Shown: positions 42,719 through 50,622 of the stretch, one piece after another
Layout of the letters: each line of letters begins with the position of its first letter
Position numbering within the stretch: position 1 is the first letter of the stretch
DNA from: Acrocarpospora pleiomorpha
Lineage (GTDB): Bacteria > Actinomycetota > Actinomycetes > Streptosporangiales > Streptosporangiaceae
Direction: 5' to 3'
Length of the DNA: 64,000 bases
NCBI RefSeq assembly: GCF_009687885.1
Contig: NZ_BLAF01000019.1
Location: 1-64,000 of the forward strand
Program-made: the position numbers and the translations under genes
Notes under the pieces: model-generated
What the model saw: the letters and a program-made list of their open reading frames with translations, nothing else
Told to the model about the DNA's origin: nothing
Databases searched by the model: none

Positions 42719-44204
42719 ATGTCGAACGCCGACGTCGCCGCAGAGGTGCGCTCCGGCACCAAACGCTATCCCGGTGTCACCGCACTCGACGGCGTCGACT
42801 TCTCGGTACGACGCGGTGAGGTCCGCGCGCTGCTGGGCAAGAACGGCGCCGGCAAATCCACCCTGATCAAGATCCTCTCCGGAGCCGAGCGACTCGACTC
42901 CGGGGAGGCACTCATCGGGGGCACCTCGATCGAGGGGCTCGGCACCAGGGACGTCGCCGCCCTGGGGGTCGCGACCGTCTACCAGGAGCTCAGCCTCGTC
43001 CCCGAGATGAGCGTCGCGGAAAACCTGTTCCTTGGGACCTGGCCCCGCACTCGCGGCGCGCTGGACCTGCGCCGCATGCGCGCCGACGCGAAGGCGGCGA
43101 TGGCGCGCATCGGCGTCGACATCGGCGTCGACAGCCCGGTCGGCTCCCTGGGCGCCGCCGGCCAGCAGCTGGTGGAGATCGCCCGCGCCATCGCCCAGCG
43201 GCCCGCGCTGCTCATCCTCGACGAGCCGACGAGCTCCCTCGCCGCCGACGAGGTCCGGCAGGTGATCGGCGTCGTACGGCACGTGGCGGAGCAGGGCGTC
43301 GCGGTCGTCTACGTCAGCCACCGGATGGACGAGATCAGGCAGGTGGCCGACACCGCCACGGTCGTCAGGGACGGCAGGATCGTCCAGACCCTGCCCGTGG
43401 GCTCGGCCTCCACCGAAGGGATCGTGACGATGATGCTCGGCACGGCGCCGGAGGCCGTGGCCGTGCGGGAGCGGCGCCCCAGCGCCGGTGTTGTCCGCGC
43501 GCGGCCTGCGCACCGGCAAGCTGAACGGCCTCGACATCGACATCCGCCCCGGCGAGATCCTCGGTATCGCCGGGGTGCTCGGCTCCGGCCGTACCGAGAC
43601 ACTGCACGCGCTGGCCGGCCTCGACCATCCGGAGGCCGGTGAGATACGCCTGCGCGGCCAGGCCGTCCCACTGGGAGCATTCGCCGCCATGCTTCGCCGC
43701 GGGCTGGGCATCACGCCGGAGAACCGGCGGCGGGACGGCATCGTGCCCCTGATGGGGGTCGACGAGAACATCGTCATGAGCGACCTGCGGCAGGTGAGCC
43801 GGTACGGCGTGCTGGATCGCGGCGCCCTGCGCCGCGCCGCCCGGGCCCTCATCGACCGCCTCGCGATCAAGACGGCGCGGCCCGGCACGCCGATCGGCAC
43901 CCTCAGCGGAGGCAACCAGCAGAAGGCCGTCCTGGCCCGGTGGCTGCACGCGGGAAGCGACGTGCTGCTGCTCGACGAACCCACCCGCGGCGTCGACGTG
44001 GAGGCCAAACGCCAGATCTATGACCAGATGCGCCGGCTGACGGACGACGGGCGAGCGGTGGTCTTCGTCTCCAGTGAGGTGGAGGAACTGGCCGACGTCT
44101 GCGACCGCGTCGTCGTCCTGCGCGGCGGGCGCGCCGTCGCCGAGCTGAGCGGTGAACAGATCGAGCTCAATCGCGTCCTGGCCATCGCGATTGCGGAGGA
44201 ATGA
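42719..44204 (+). pseudogene. Sugar ABC transporter ATPase (RbsA/MglA type), frameshifted
   Basis: Two ATPase domains in two frames. The first frame (from the ATG at 42719, AGGAAGG upstream) carries Walker A GKNGAGKST and LLILDEPTSS, and loses its family resemblance after VRERRP near 43480. The second domain continues from about 43485 in another frame with LSARGLRTGKLNG, LGSGRTETLHAL, LSGGNQQKAVLARWL and LLLDEPTRGVD to the stop at 44204. Removing one C from the C4 run at 43477-43480 restores a continuous 494-residue protein (RRPAPVLSARG). It may be a sequencing error, a real mutation, or slippage; if real, uptake by this transporter is lost. Confidence 0.85.
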
Positions 44205-44209
44205 GAGAT

Positions 44210-45214
44210 ATGAGCACGACCAAGCCCACAGCCCCGCCCGTGGCCGAACGGCAGACCCGGGCGGGACGCAGCACGCAGCGGCTCAACGAGATCGGCCTCA
44301 TCGGGGCCATCGTGGTGCTCTTCGTGATCCTCGCCGCCACCGCGCCGGGGTTCCTGTCCGTGACCAACCAGCTGGCCATGTTGCGCGACGCCGCGACGAT
44401 CGGCGTGGTGGCGTGGGCCATGACCCTCGTCATCGTGGCCGGTGAGATCGACATCAGCATCGGCCCGGCGGTGGCGTTCTCCTCCGTCCTGCTGGCCAAA
44501 GCCGCCGGGGAGTGGCACGTCCCGTTCGCCCTCGCGGTCCTGCTGTGCCTCGCCGTGGGCCTGCTCCTCGGCGCCGGCGCCGGCTTCCTGCGGGCCAGGT
44601 GGGGCATCCCCTCGTTCGTGGCGACCCTCGGGTTGTGGAGTGGCCTGCGCGGGCTGGCGCAGTACATCACCGACGGCCTGCCGGTGCCGATGGAGTCCAA
44701 CGGGTTCCTCGATCTGCTGGCCGGAAGCATCCTCGGGATCCCCACCCCGGCCATCATCATGGCGATCCTTTTCGGCGTGTTCCTCTTCGTGGCCAACCGT
44801 ACGGCCTACGGCCGCTCGGTCTTCGCCGTCGGCGGCAACGCCGAAGCCGCCCGCCTCGCGGGAATCAACGTCTTCCGGATCCGGGTGCTCCTGTTCGCGA
44901 CGACCGGCCTGCTCGCCGCGCTCAGCGGCCTGCTGCTGGCCGCGCGCCTGGGGTCCGGCAACGGCGGGGCGTCGGTCGGTCTGGAGTTCGACGTCATCGC
45001 CGCGGTGGTCATCGGCGGCACCTCCCTGGCCGGCGGCAAGGGATCGCTGCTCGGGACCCTCCTGGGCGTCGCCTTCATCACCATCATCGGCAACGGCCTC
45101 GTCCTGCTCGGGGTCAACGCCTTCTTCCAGGACGTGGTCCGCGGCGTCATCATCGTCGGCGCCGTTCTGATCAACGTGCTGCTGTCCCGGCGGAACGGAG
45201 TTCGTACCACATGA
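44210..45214 (+). CDS. Sugar ABC transporter permease (RbsC-like)
   Basis: 334 residues with about nine transmembrane segments. GEIDISIGPAVAFSSVL, GGNAEAARLAGINV and VVIGGTSLAGGKGSLLGT are hallmarks of the BPD_transp_2 sugar permease family. The ATG at 44210 gives MSTTKPT; the ATG at 44201 overlapping the ATPase stop is an alternative, with GGAGG only 2 nt upstream. The stop overlaps the dehydrogenase start (ATGA). Confidence 0.92.
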   Translation: MSTTKPTAPPVAERQTRAGRSTQRLNEIGLIGAIVVLFVILAATAPGFLSVTNQLAMLRDAATIGVVAWAMTLVIVAGEIDISIGPAVAFSSVLLAKAAGEWHVPFALAVLLCLAVGLLLGAGAGFLRARWGIPSFVATLGLWSGLRGLAQYITDGLPVPMESNGFLDLLAGSILGIPTPAIIMAILFGVFLFVANRTAYGRSVFAVGGNAEAARLAGINVFRIRVLLFATTGLLAALSGLLLAARLGSGNGGASVGLEFDVIAAVVIGGTSLAGGKGSLLGTLLGVAFITIIGNGLVLLGVNAFFQDVVRGVIIVGAVLINVLLSRRNGVRTT

Positions 45215-46272
45215 GCATGCGAGGCGTCTTCCTGCCCGGCGACTTCACCGCCGTCCTGCGCGAGGTGGAGGTGCCGATCCCCGGTCCCGGGCAATTGCTC
45301 GTACGGGTGGGCGCGTCCGGCATCTGCGGCAGCGACCTCTCCTACATCTATCGGGGCCACAAGACCCACGCCGGGCAGGAGGGGCCCGCCTACAAGGGGG
45401 TCGTCGCGGGGCACGAGCCCAGCGGCCAGGTCGTGGAGGCCGGCCCGGGCTGCCGCCGATTCGGCGTGGGCGACCGGGTCATCGTCTACCACATCGTGGG
45501 CTGCGGCCGGTGCGCCAACTGCCGCCGCGGATACATGATCAGCTGCACCGACCCGCGGCACCGGTCGGCGTACGGCTGGCAGCGCGACGGCGGCCACGCC
45601 GAATACGTCCTCGTCGAGGAGAGCACGGCGGTGCCGCTGCCCGATGAGCTGTCGTTCGTCGACGGCGCCCTCATCGCGTGCGGGTTCGGCACCGCCTACG
45701 AAGGGCTGCTGCGCACCGGGGTCAGCGGCCGCGACGACCTGCTCGTGGTCGGCCTCGGCCCGGTCGGGCTGGCCGCGGCCATGATCGCCCGAGGGCTGGG
45801 CACGGCGCGGGTGATCGGCGTGGAGCGCTCGCCCGAGCGCGTCGCGCACGCTCGTTCCCTGGAGTTGTTCGACGAGGTCCTGACCGCCGACGACGGCGTC
45901 GCCGAGGCGCTGGACGAGGTGACCGCGGGGCGCGGCTGCACCGTGACCATGGACTGCTCGGGCTCGGCGGCCGGCCGCGGCGTCGCGATCCGCGGCGCGG
46001 CGGAGTGGGGCCGGGTCTCGCTCGTGGGAGAGGGCGGCCGGCTGGAGACGGAGGTCTCCGACCTGCTGCTGCACCGCCAGTTGACCCTGTACGCCTCCTG
46101 GGTGACCTCCCTGCCGGCCATGGAGGAGCTCGCCTGCCGCCTGGTCCGGTGGGATCTCAGCCCGCAGCGGCTGGTGACCGACATCCTGCCGCTGGAGAAG
46201 GCCGACGAAGCCTACCGCCTGGCTGATTCGGGGCGGACCGGCAAGGTCTGCCTGGTCCCCTCGCCGAGCTGA
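45211..46272 (+). CDS. Zinc-dependent medium-chain dehydrogenase
   Basis: 353 residues. Catalytic zinc ligands Cys39 and the GHE pair (His68, Glu69); structural zinc cysteines 98, 101, 104 and 112; NAD(P)-binding VVGLGPVGLAAA. It should oxidise a sugar or polyol, possibly the first cytoplasmic step after import. The ATG overlaps the permease stop by 4 bp and its stop overlaps the next gene (TGATG), so it is co-translated with the transporter. Confidence 0.9.
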   Translation: MSMRGVFLPGDFTAVLREVEVPIPGPGQLLVRVGASGICGSDLSYIYRGHKTHAGQEGPAYKGVVAGHEPSGQVVEAGPGCRRFGVGDRVIVYHIVGCGRCANCRRGYMISCTDPRHRSAYGWQRDGGHAEYVLVEESTAVPLPDELSFVDGALIACGFGTAYEGLLRTGVSGRDDLLVVGLGPVGLAAAMIARGLGTARVIGVERSPERVAHARSLELFDEVLTADDGVAEALDEVTAGRGCTVTMDCSGSAAGRGVAIRGAAEWGRVSLVGEGGRLETEVSDLLLHRQLTLYASWVTSLPAMEELACRLVRWDLSPQRLVTDILPLEKADEAYRLADSGRTGKVCLVPSPS

Positions 46273-47207
46273 TGATCCAGCTCGTCAGTCCCTGGATACG
46301 CGCGGTCGTCCTGCCGGGTCTCGGCGGCCGCATGATCTCCCTGCACGCGGGCGGCAGGGAGTGGCTGTGGCGCAACCCCGAGCTGCTCGACGCGGCCTTC
46401 TCGCTCACCGATGCCGCCGCACGGCTCCCCGCCCCGACCGGTTTCAGCAGCTGGGCGAATTGGGGCGGGGACAAGACGTGGCCGGCCCCGCAGGGGTGGG
46501 CGTCGGACCAGGAGTGGGCGGGACCGCCCGACCCGGTCCTGGACGCCGGCGCCTACACCGTGCTGGAGCGGACCGAGCTGCGCGTCCGCATGCGCAGCGG
46601 CGACGACCCCCGCACCGGCCTGGCCATCACCCGCACCATCACCCTGGCGCGGGACGAGGCGACGATCGTGGTCGACAGCGAGCTGGAGAACGTCAGCGAC
46701 CGGCCGGTGAGATGGGCGGCGTGGACGGTGACCCAGTTCGAGACGGAGTCGTTCCAGGCGCACGGCGACGACCGGTCCGGGGTGTGGATCGGGCTGACCG
46801 AGCGGCACCGGGCGCCGGTGACATTGTTCGCCCCCGACGGGGCGCCGGCCCTGGAGCGGGTCTCCCCGGGGCTGGGGCGGGTGCCGGTTCGCGACGTGGT
46901 CGGCAAGATCGGCGTCGGGGGCACTGCCGGCTGGCTGGCCGTCGTCGCCCCGGGCGGGATCACTTTGACCCAGAGATTCGACGTGCGGGAGGGAGCCGCA
47001 TACCCCGACGGCGGATCCGAGATCGCCATCTGGATGCAGTATCCGACCGACGATGACCTTGACGGCCTGGACGGGCTGCGCCCCACCGCCCGGCTGGTCG
47101 AGGCCGAGACCATGTCACCATTGACCCGCCTGACCCCTGGAGAAGTGCTCCATCACCGCGTGACATGGTCGCTGACGGACACGCCGCCGTTCGGCCGCCG
47201 GGAGTGA
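46272..47207 (+). CDS. DUF4380 / galactose-mutarotase-like protein
   Basis: 311 residues. The beta-sandwich pattern VVLPGLGGRMISLHAGGREWLWRNPEL resembles aldose 1-epimerases, followed by WANWGGDKTWPAPQGW and IVVDSELENVSDRPVRWAAWTVTQF of DUF4380. Such proteins often accompany sugar catabolic genes and may interconvert anomers or bind the sugar; catalysis is not proven. Last gene of the rightward operon, overlapping the dehydrogenase by one base. Confidence 0.8.
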   Translation: MIQLVSPWIRAVVLPGLGGRMISLHAGGREWLWRNPELLDAAFSLTDAAARLPAPTGFSSWANWGGDKTWPAPQGWASDQEWAGPPDPVLDAGAYTVLERTELRVRMRSGDDPRTGLAITRTITLARDEATIVVDSELENVSDRPVRWAAWTVTQFETESFQAHGDDRSGVWIGLTERHRAPVTLFAPDGAPALERVSPGLGRVPVRDVVGKIGVGGTAGWLAVVAPGGITLTQRFDVREGAAYPDGGSEIAIWMQYPTDDDLDGLDGLRPTARLVEAETMSPLTRLTPGEVLHHRVTWSLTDTPPFGRRE

Positions 47208-47248
47208 GCCTTCCGGGCTCAGCCGCGCTGCTTAACAAATCAAGCCCT

Positions 47249-47875
47249 TCACCGCTCGCCGATCAAGCTCGAAGGGCCCAAATCTGAAACGCTTGAAGGG
47301 ACGGCGTCCTTGTACGTTATTAACTTGTTCAAGGCGCGCGCCGCGTCGATGACTGCCTCATGTTCCAGGCCAAGTGATTCAACCTTGACCAGCCGTGGCG
47401 GCTCGTCACCCCAGTAGCCGACAATCCTCCATGATGGGCGATGGAAACTCCACCAGCGCACCCCGTCCCAGCACCGGCTACCGCTACCGTTGCGTTCCAG
47501 AAATATCCGAAGCGCCCAACTCTGGGTCGCTGAGCGATTTCGCTCCATCACTTGAGTCGGCCGAAGACCACGGCTCAGAAGGTTATGGGCGTCGTCAAGA
47601 TCGAGCAATGACGAGTCGTCGGGAAGCGCGTACGTGGCTAGTGAACGTTGACTACCCGCCAGCTTCGGAAATGAGAACATTTCGTCCGACCAGGCCGACA
47701 GATTGCCAAACGCTTCGCCTATCGCGCCACTTTGTTCCAGCGCGAAATACCATACGGAATAATGGCCTTGATTATCCAGCCTTCCGGCGCCTTGATCTTT
47801 ATGGAGATACAGTGCATGACCCTCTCCGCCAGGGTCGGCGTCGGCCAGCTGCGGAAATACGCGATATACTAACAT
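47249..47875 (-). CDS. RES-domain toxin (NAD+-targeting)
   Basis: 208 residues. The RES pattern is clear: VYRVFP at the start, ALYLHKDQGAGRLDN with Arg32, HYSVWYFALEQSGAIGEAFG with Glu54, and DGVRWWSFHRPSW with Ser143. Characterised RES toxins (for example MbcT) break down NAD+. It begins with an ATG sharing its first base with the stop of the S1-antitoxin fusion (TGATG at 47873-47877), so expression is coupled. GC content is about 50-55%, well below the flanks, which suggests transfer. The toxin appears intact and is presumably neutralised by the upstream fused antitoxin domain. Confidence 0.85.
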   Translation of the reverse strand: MLVYRVFPQLADADPGGEGHALYLHKDQGAGRLDNQGHYSVWYFALEQSGAIGEAFGNLSAWSDEMFSFPKLAGSQRSLATYALPDDSSLLDLDDAHNLLSRGLRPTQVMERNRSATQSWALRIFLERNGSGSRCWDGVRWWSFHRPSWRIVGYWGDEPPRLVKVESLGLEHEAVIDAARALNKLITYKDAVPSSVSDLGPSSLIGER

Positions 47876-49659
47876 CAGGAAAATGTCCCTGATATCTCGG
47901 CATCCAAGGCATTCAGTACGTCGTCTATTCCGCCTCGAAGCAGGACGTCCAGCGGCCGCCCACCCGCAAGAAAACTATTATGAGATTGCAGCCAGACGGG
48001 TATTATGCTGGGAGCCCACAATTCCGATGCCATCTCTATAGCAATGCGAATATCGCGGAGAATTTTCCTCGAGTAGGCATAATCGGAATGTTCCGAGCTC
48101 GACTCGAGGGCTCGTGCAGACATTAGTATGGTGACCGCCACTTCTGGACCGCCGACAGCCAAAGCGAGCGCGCGTGGAATATCCGCGACATCTAGCGGCG
48201 CAATATCCCAAGTCTCGGCGCCAGCGAAAGGCAACGTGTCCGCGTGATCGCCCTCTGAAGCATGGCGGGGCCCATCTGGCGCGTAGTCCTGGCCATTGCC
48301 GTAGGCTCGATCTTCTGTTCTGTGTGCCCTCTCAACCTGCGACCTGTGCGCCTCGAAGCGGGCCTGGGCCTCGGCATACTGCCGCTCCCACTCCTCGCGC
48401 TGCTTGTCGAAGCCCTCAAGCCACTCGCCGGTCTCGCCGTCGAAGCCCTCGGGGTAGATGTAGTTGCCCAGGTCGTCGTAGGTCGCCGCCATGCCGTACA
48501 GCGTGGGGTCGAACTCGACATCGACGCCCTCGTTGGCCTGCTTGAGCGACAGGCTGATGCGGCGACGGTCGAGGTCGATGTCGATGATCTTCACGAAGAT
48601 CTCGTCGCCGACCTGGACGACCTCCTCAGGGCTTTCGACGCGGCGCTCGGCCAGCTCGGAGATGGGAACCAGGCCCTCGATGCCCTCCTCGACGCGGACG
48701 AACGCGCCGAACGGCACCAGCTTGGTGACCCGGCCGGGCACGACCTCCCCGATCTGGTGGGTACGGGCGAACTGCTGCCACGGGTCTTCCTGCGTCGCCT
48801 TAAGCGAGAGGGAGACGCGCTCGCGCTCCATGTCCACGTCGAGCACCTCGACGGTGACCTCCTGGCCGACCTCGACGACCTCGGACGGGTGGTCGACGTG
48901 CTTCCAGGACAGCTCGGAGACGTGGACCAGTCCGTCGACGCCGCCGAGGTCCACGAAGGCGCCGAAGTTGACGATCGAGGAGACGACGCCCTTGCGGACC
49001 TGACGCTTCTGCAGGGTGTTGAGGAAGGTCTGGCGCACCTCGGACTGGGTCTGCTCGAGCCAGGCGCGGCGGGACAGGACCACGTTGTTGCGGTTCTTGT
49101 CCAGCTCGATGATCTTGGCCTCGAGTTCGCGGCCCAGGTAGGGCTGCAGGTCGCGGACCCGCCGCATATCGACCAGGGAGGCGGGCAGGAAGCCGCGCAA
49201 CCCGATGTCGAGGATGAGACCACCCTTGACGACCTCGATGACCGTGCCGACGACGATGCCGTCCTCGTCCTTGATCTTCTCGATCGTGCCCCAGGCGCGC
49301 TCGTACTGCGCGCGCTTCTTGGACAGGATCAGACGGCCTTCCTTGTCCTCCTTCTGGAGAACCAAGGCCTCGACGTGCTCACCCAACTCGACGACCTCGG
49401 CCGGGTCGACATCACGCTTGATCGAAAGCTCGGAGGAGGGGATGACGCCCTCGGTCTTGTAGCCGATGTCGAGCAAGACCTCGTCTCGATCGACCTTGAC
49501 GACGGTGCCTTCAACGAGGTCTCCGTCGTTGAAGTACTTGATGGTCTCATCGATCGCGGCGAGGAAGGCCTCCTCGGAACCGATGTCGCCAACCGCCACC
49601 AGCGGGGTGCTCGAAGTGGTCTCGGCGGCGCTGGACGACCCTCCGCCACTCTTGCCCAC
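47875..49659 (-). CDS. Ribosomal protein S1 fused to MbcA/ParS-type antitoxin domain
   Basis: 594 residues. Residues 1 to about 445 are a complete actinobacterial S1 with four S1/OB domains (about 46-115, 132-196, 217-286, 304-374), including DIGYKTEGVIPSSELS, GTVIEVVKGGLILDIGLRGF and VVSSIVNFGAFVDLGGVDGL. The usual acidic C-terminal tail is replaced by a spacer and, from about residue 475, a helical domain ending PVWLQSHNSFLAGGRPLDVL and GIDDVLNALD, the toxin-binding signature of Xre/MbcA/ParS antitoxins. GC drops near the junction (48240-48330). GTG start with GGAGGGA. An internal ATG at 48123 lacks a ribosome binding site. The dephospho-CoA kinase gene that usually neighbours rpsA is absent, so this may be a second S1 copy. 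Confidence 0.88.
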   Translation of the reverse strand: MGKSGGGSSSAAETTSSTPLVAVGDIGSEEAFLAAIDETIKYFNDGDLVEGTVVKVDRDEVLLDIGYKTEGVIPSSELSIKRDVDPAEVVELGEHVEALVLQKEDKEGRLILSKKRAQYERAWGTIEKIKDEDGIVVGTVIEVVKGGLILDIGLRGFLPASLVDMRRVRDLQPYLGRELEAKIIELDKNRNNVVLSRRAWLEQTQSEVRQTFLNTLQKRQVRKGVVSSIVNFGAFVDLGGVDGLVHVSELSWKHVDHPSEVVEVGQEVTVEVLDVDMERERVSLSLKATQEDPWQQFARTHQIGEVVPGRVTKLVPFGAFVRVEEGIEGLVPISELAERRVESPEEVVQVGDEIFVKIIDIDLDRRRISLSLKQANEGVDVEFDPTLYGMAATYDDLGNYIYPEGFDGETGEWLEGFDKQREEWERQYAEAQARFEAHRSQVERAHRTEDRAYGNGQDYAPDGPRHASEGDHADTLPFAGAETWDIAPLDVADIPRALALAVGGPEVAVTILMSARALESSSEHSDYAYSRKILRDIRIAIEMASELWAPSIIPVWLQSHNSFLAGGRPLDVLLRGGIDDVLNALDAEISGTFS

Positions 49660-49741
49660 GCAGTCCCTCCATCGCTCGCCTGGTGACTATGACTGTACGC
49701 ACTGTTTCCATTCCGTGGAAGGCGGAGAAGCCTCCGGCATC

Positions 49742-49876
49742 ATGCATCTGTATTCACCCAGCAAACTGGACATAATTCCTACTAATTGGAGCGCCTGGCT
49801 GGGCCGTGAACCCACCAAGAAATACGTCGGAGTCATCTGCGTGCTCATCGCCCTCTTCTGGCTGCTGTTCGATTGA
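49742..49876 (+). CDS. Possible 44-residue membrane protein
   Basis: MHLYSPSKLDIIPTNWSAWL followed by a Lys pair and a hydrophobic segment KYVGVICVLIALFWLLFD that ends the protein. It looks like a tail-anchored micro-protein divergent from the S1 fusion. Only a distant GGAGAAG precedes the ATG. Function unknown. Confidence 0.45.
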   Translation: MHLYSPSKLDIIPTNWSAWLGREPTKKYVGVICVLIALFWLLFD

Positions 49877-49954
49877 CCAGGGTCAGATGCGCCGGCCGGG
49901 GTAGGAACAGCGGACCGGCGAGAGCCGGGGCACGTTCTCGAGGGGGAATACCAG

Positions 49955-50602
49955 ATGAACCGTCAAGAGGCCGGCAAGGTCATGGGCCCGATCAGTAACC
50001 ACGACCTTTTCTTCTGCGGCTTCCACGTTGCCAAGAACAACCCCGAGGTCCAGGTGACCACCATGCACTACTGCGGGATGCGGGGCGAAGGCGACCACGG
50101 AATGCACCAGTGCCTCCTGTACGACTCGGCAGGCCCAGGGGCGAAGCTGCTCGGCGTCGAGTACATCGTGTCCGACGAGCTTTTCCGATCCCTCCCGGAC
50201 GAGGAGAAGAAGTACTGGCACCCGCACACCTACGAGGTGCTGGGCGGCGGACTGGTCGCCCCGGCCATGACCCCCCAGGAAGAGCTGGACTTCATGACAA
50301 ACCTGCTCACCACCTGGGGCAAGACGTGGCACACCTGGCCCGACCCGACCACCCCGGTGCCCCTGGGCGAGCCGCTGCTGATGTGGTCCCTGACCGGCGA
50401 CGGCCAGTCGAACCCGGAACTGATCGCCGAGCGGGACAGGCAGTTCGGGGTGTCCACGACGAAAGTACAGGCGGAACGGGTCGAGGCCATCGGATACGAG
50501 GTGCCCCAGGTGCCACCCCCGAAGTCCCTCGCAACCATCGGCCGGCAATGGACGGCCACGGGCGAGGACAGCCCGACACCCCGGAAGAAGTCCTCACAAT
50601 AG
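49955..50602 (+). CDS. Oil-body-associated-like protein (OBAP, DUF1264)
   Basis: 215 residues. Family motifs MHYCGMRGEGDHGMHQCLLYD, LLGVEYIVSDELFRSLPDEEKK, WHPHTYEV and TWGKTWHTWPD are all visible. OBAP proteins occur in plants, fungi and scattered bacteria; the molecular function is unknown. AGGGGG precedes the ATG. It lies alone between the S1-toxin locus and the TPR/CHAT genes. Confidence 0.85.
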   Translation: MNRQEAGKVMGPISNHDLFFCGFHVAKNNPEVQVTTMHYCGMRGEGDHGMHQCLLYDSAGPGAKLLGVEYIVSDELFRSLPDEEKKYWHPHTYEVLGGGLVAPAMTPQEELDFMTNLLTTWGKTWHTWPDPTTPVPLGEPLLMWSLTGDGQSNPELIAERDRQFGVSTTKVQAERVEAIGYEVPQVPPPKSLATIGRQWTATGEDSPTPRKKSSQ

Positions 50603-50622
50603 AAATGTCGTGAAGCTACCCG

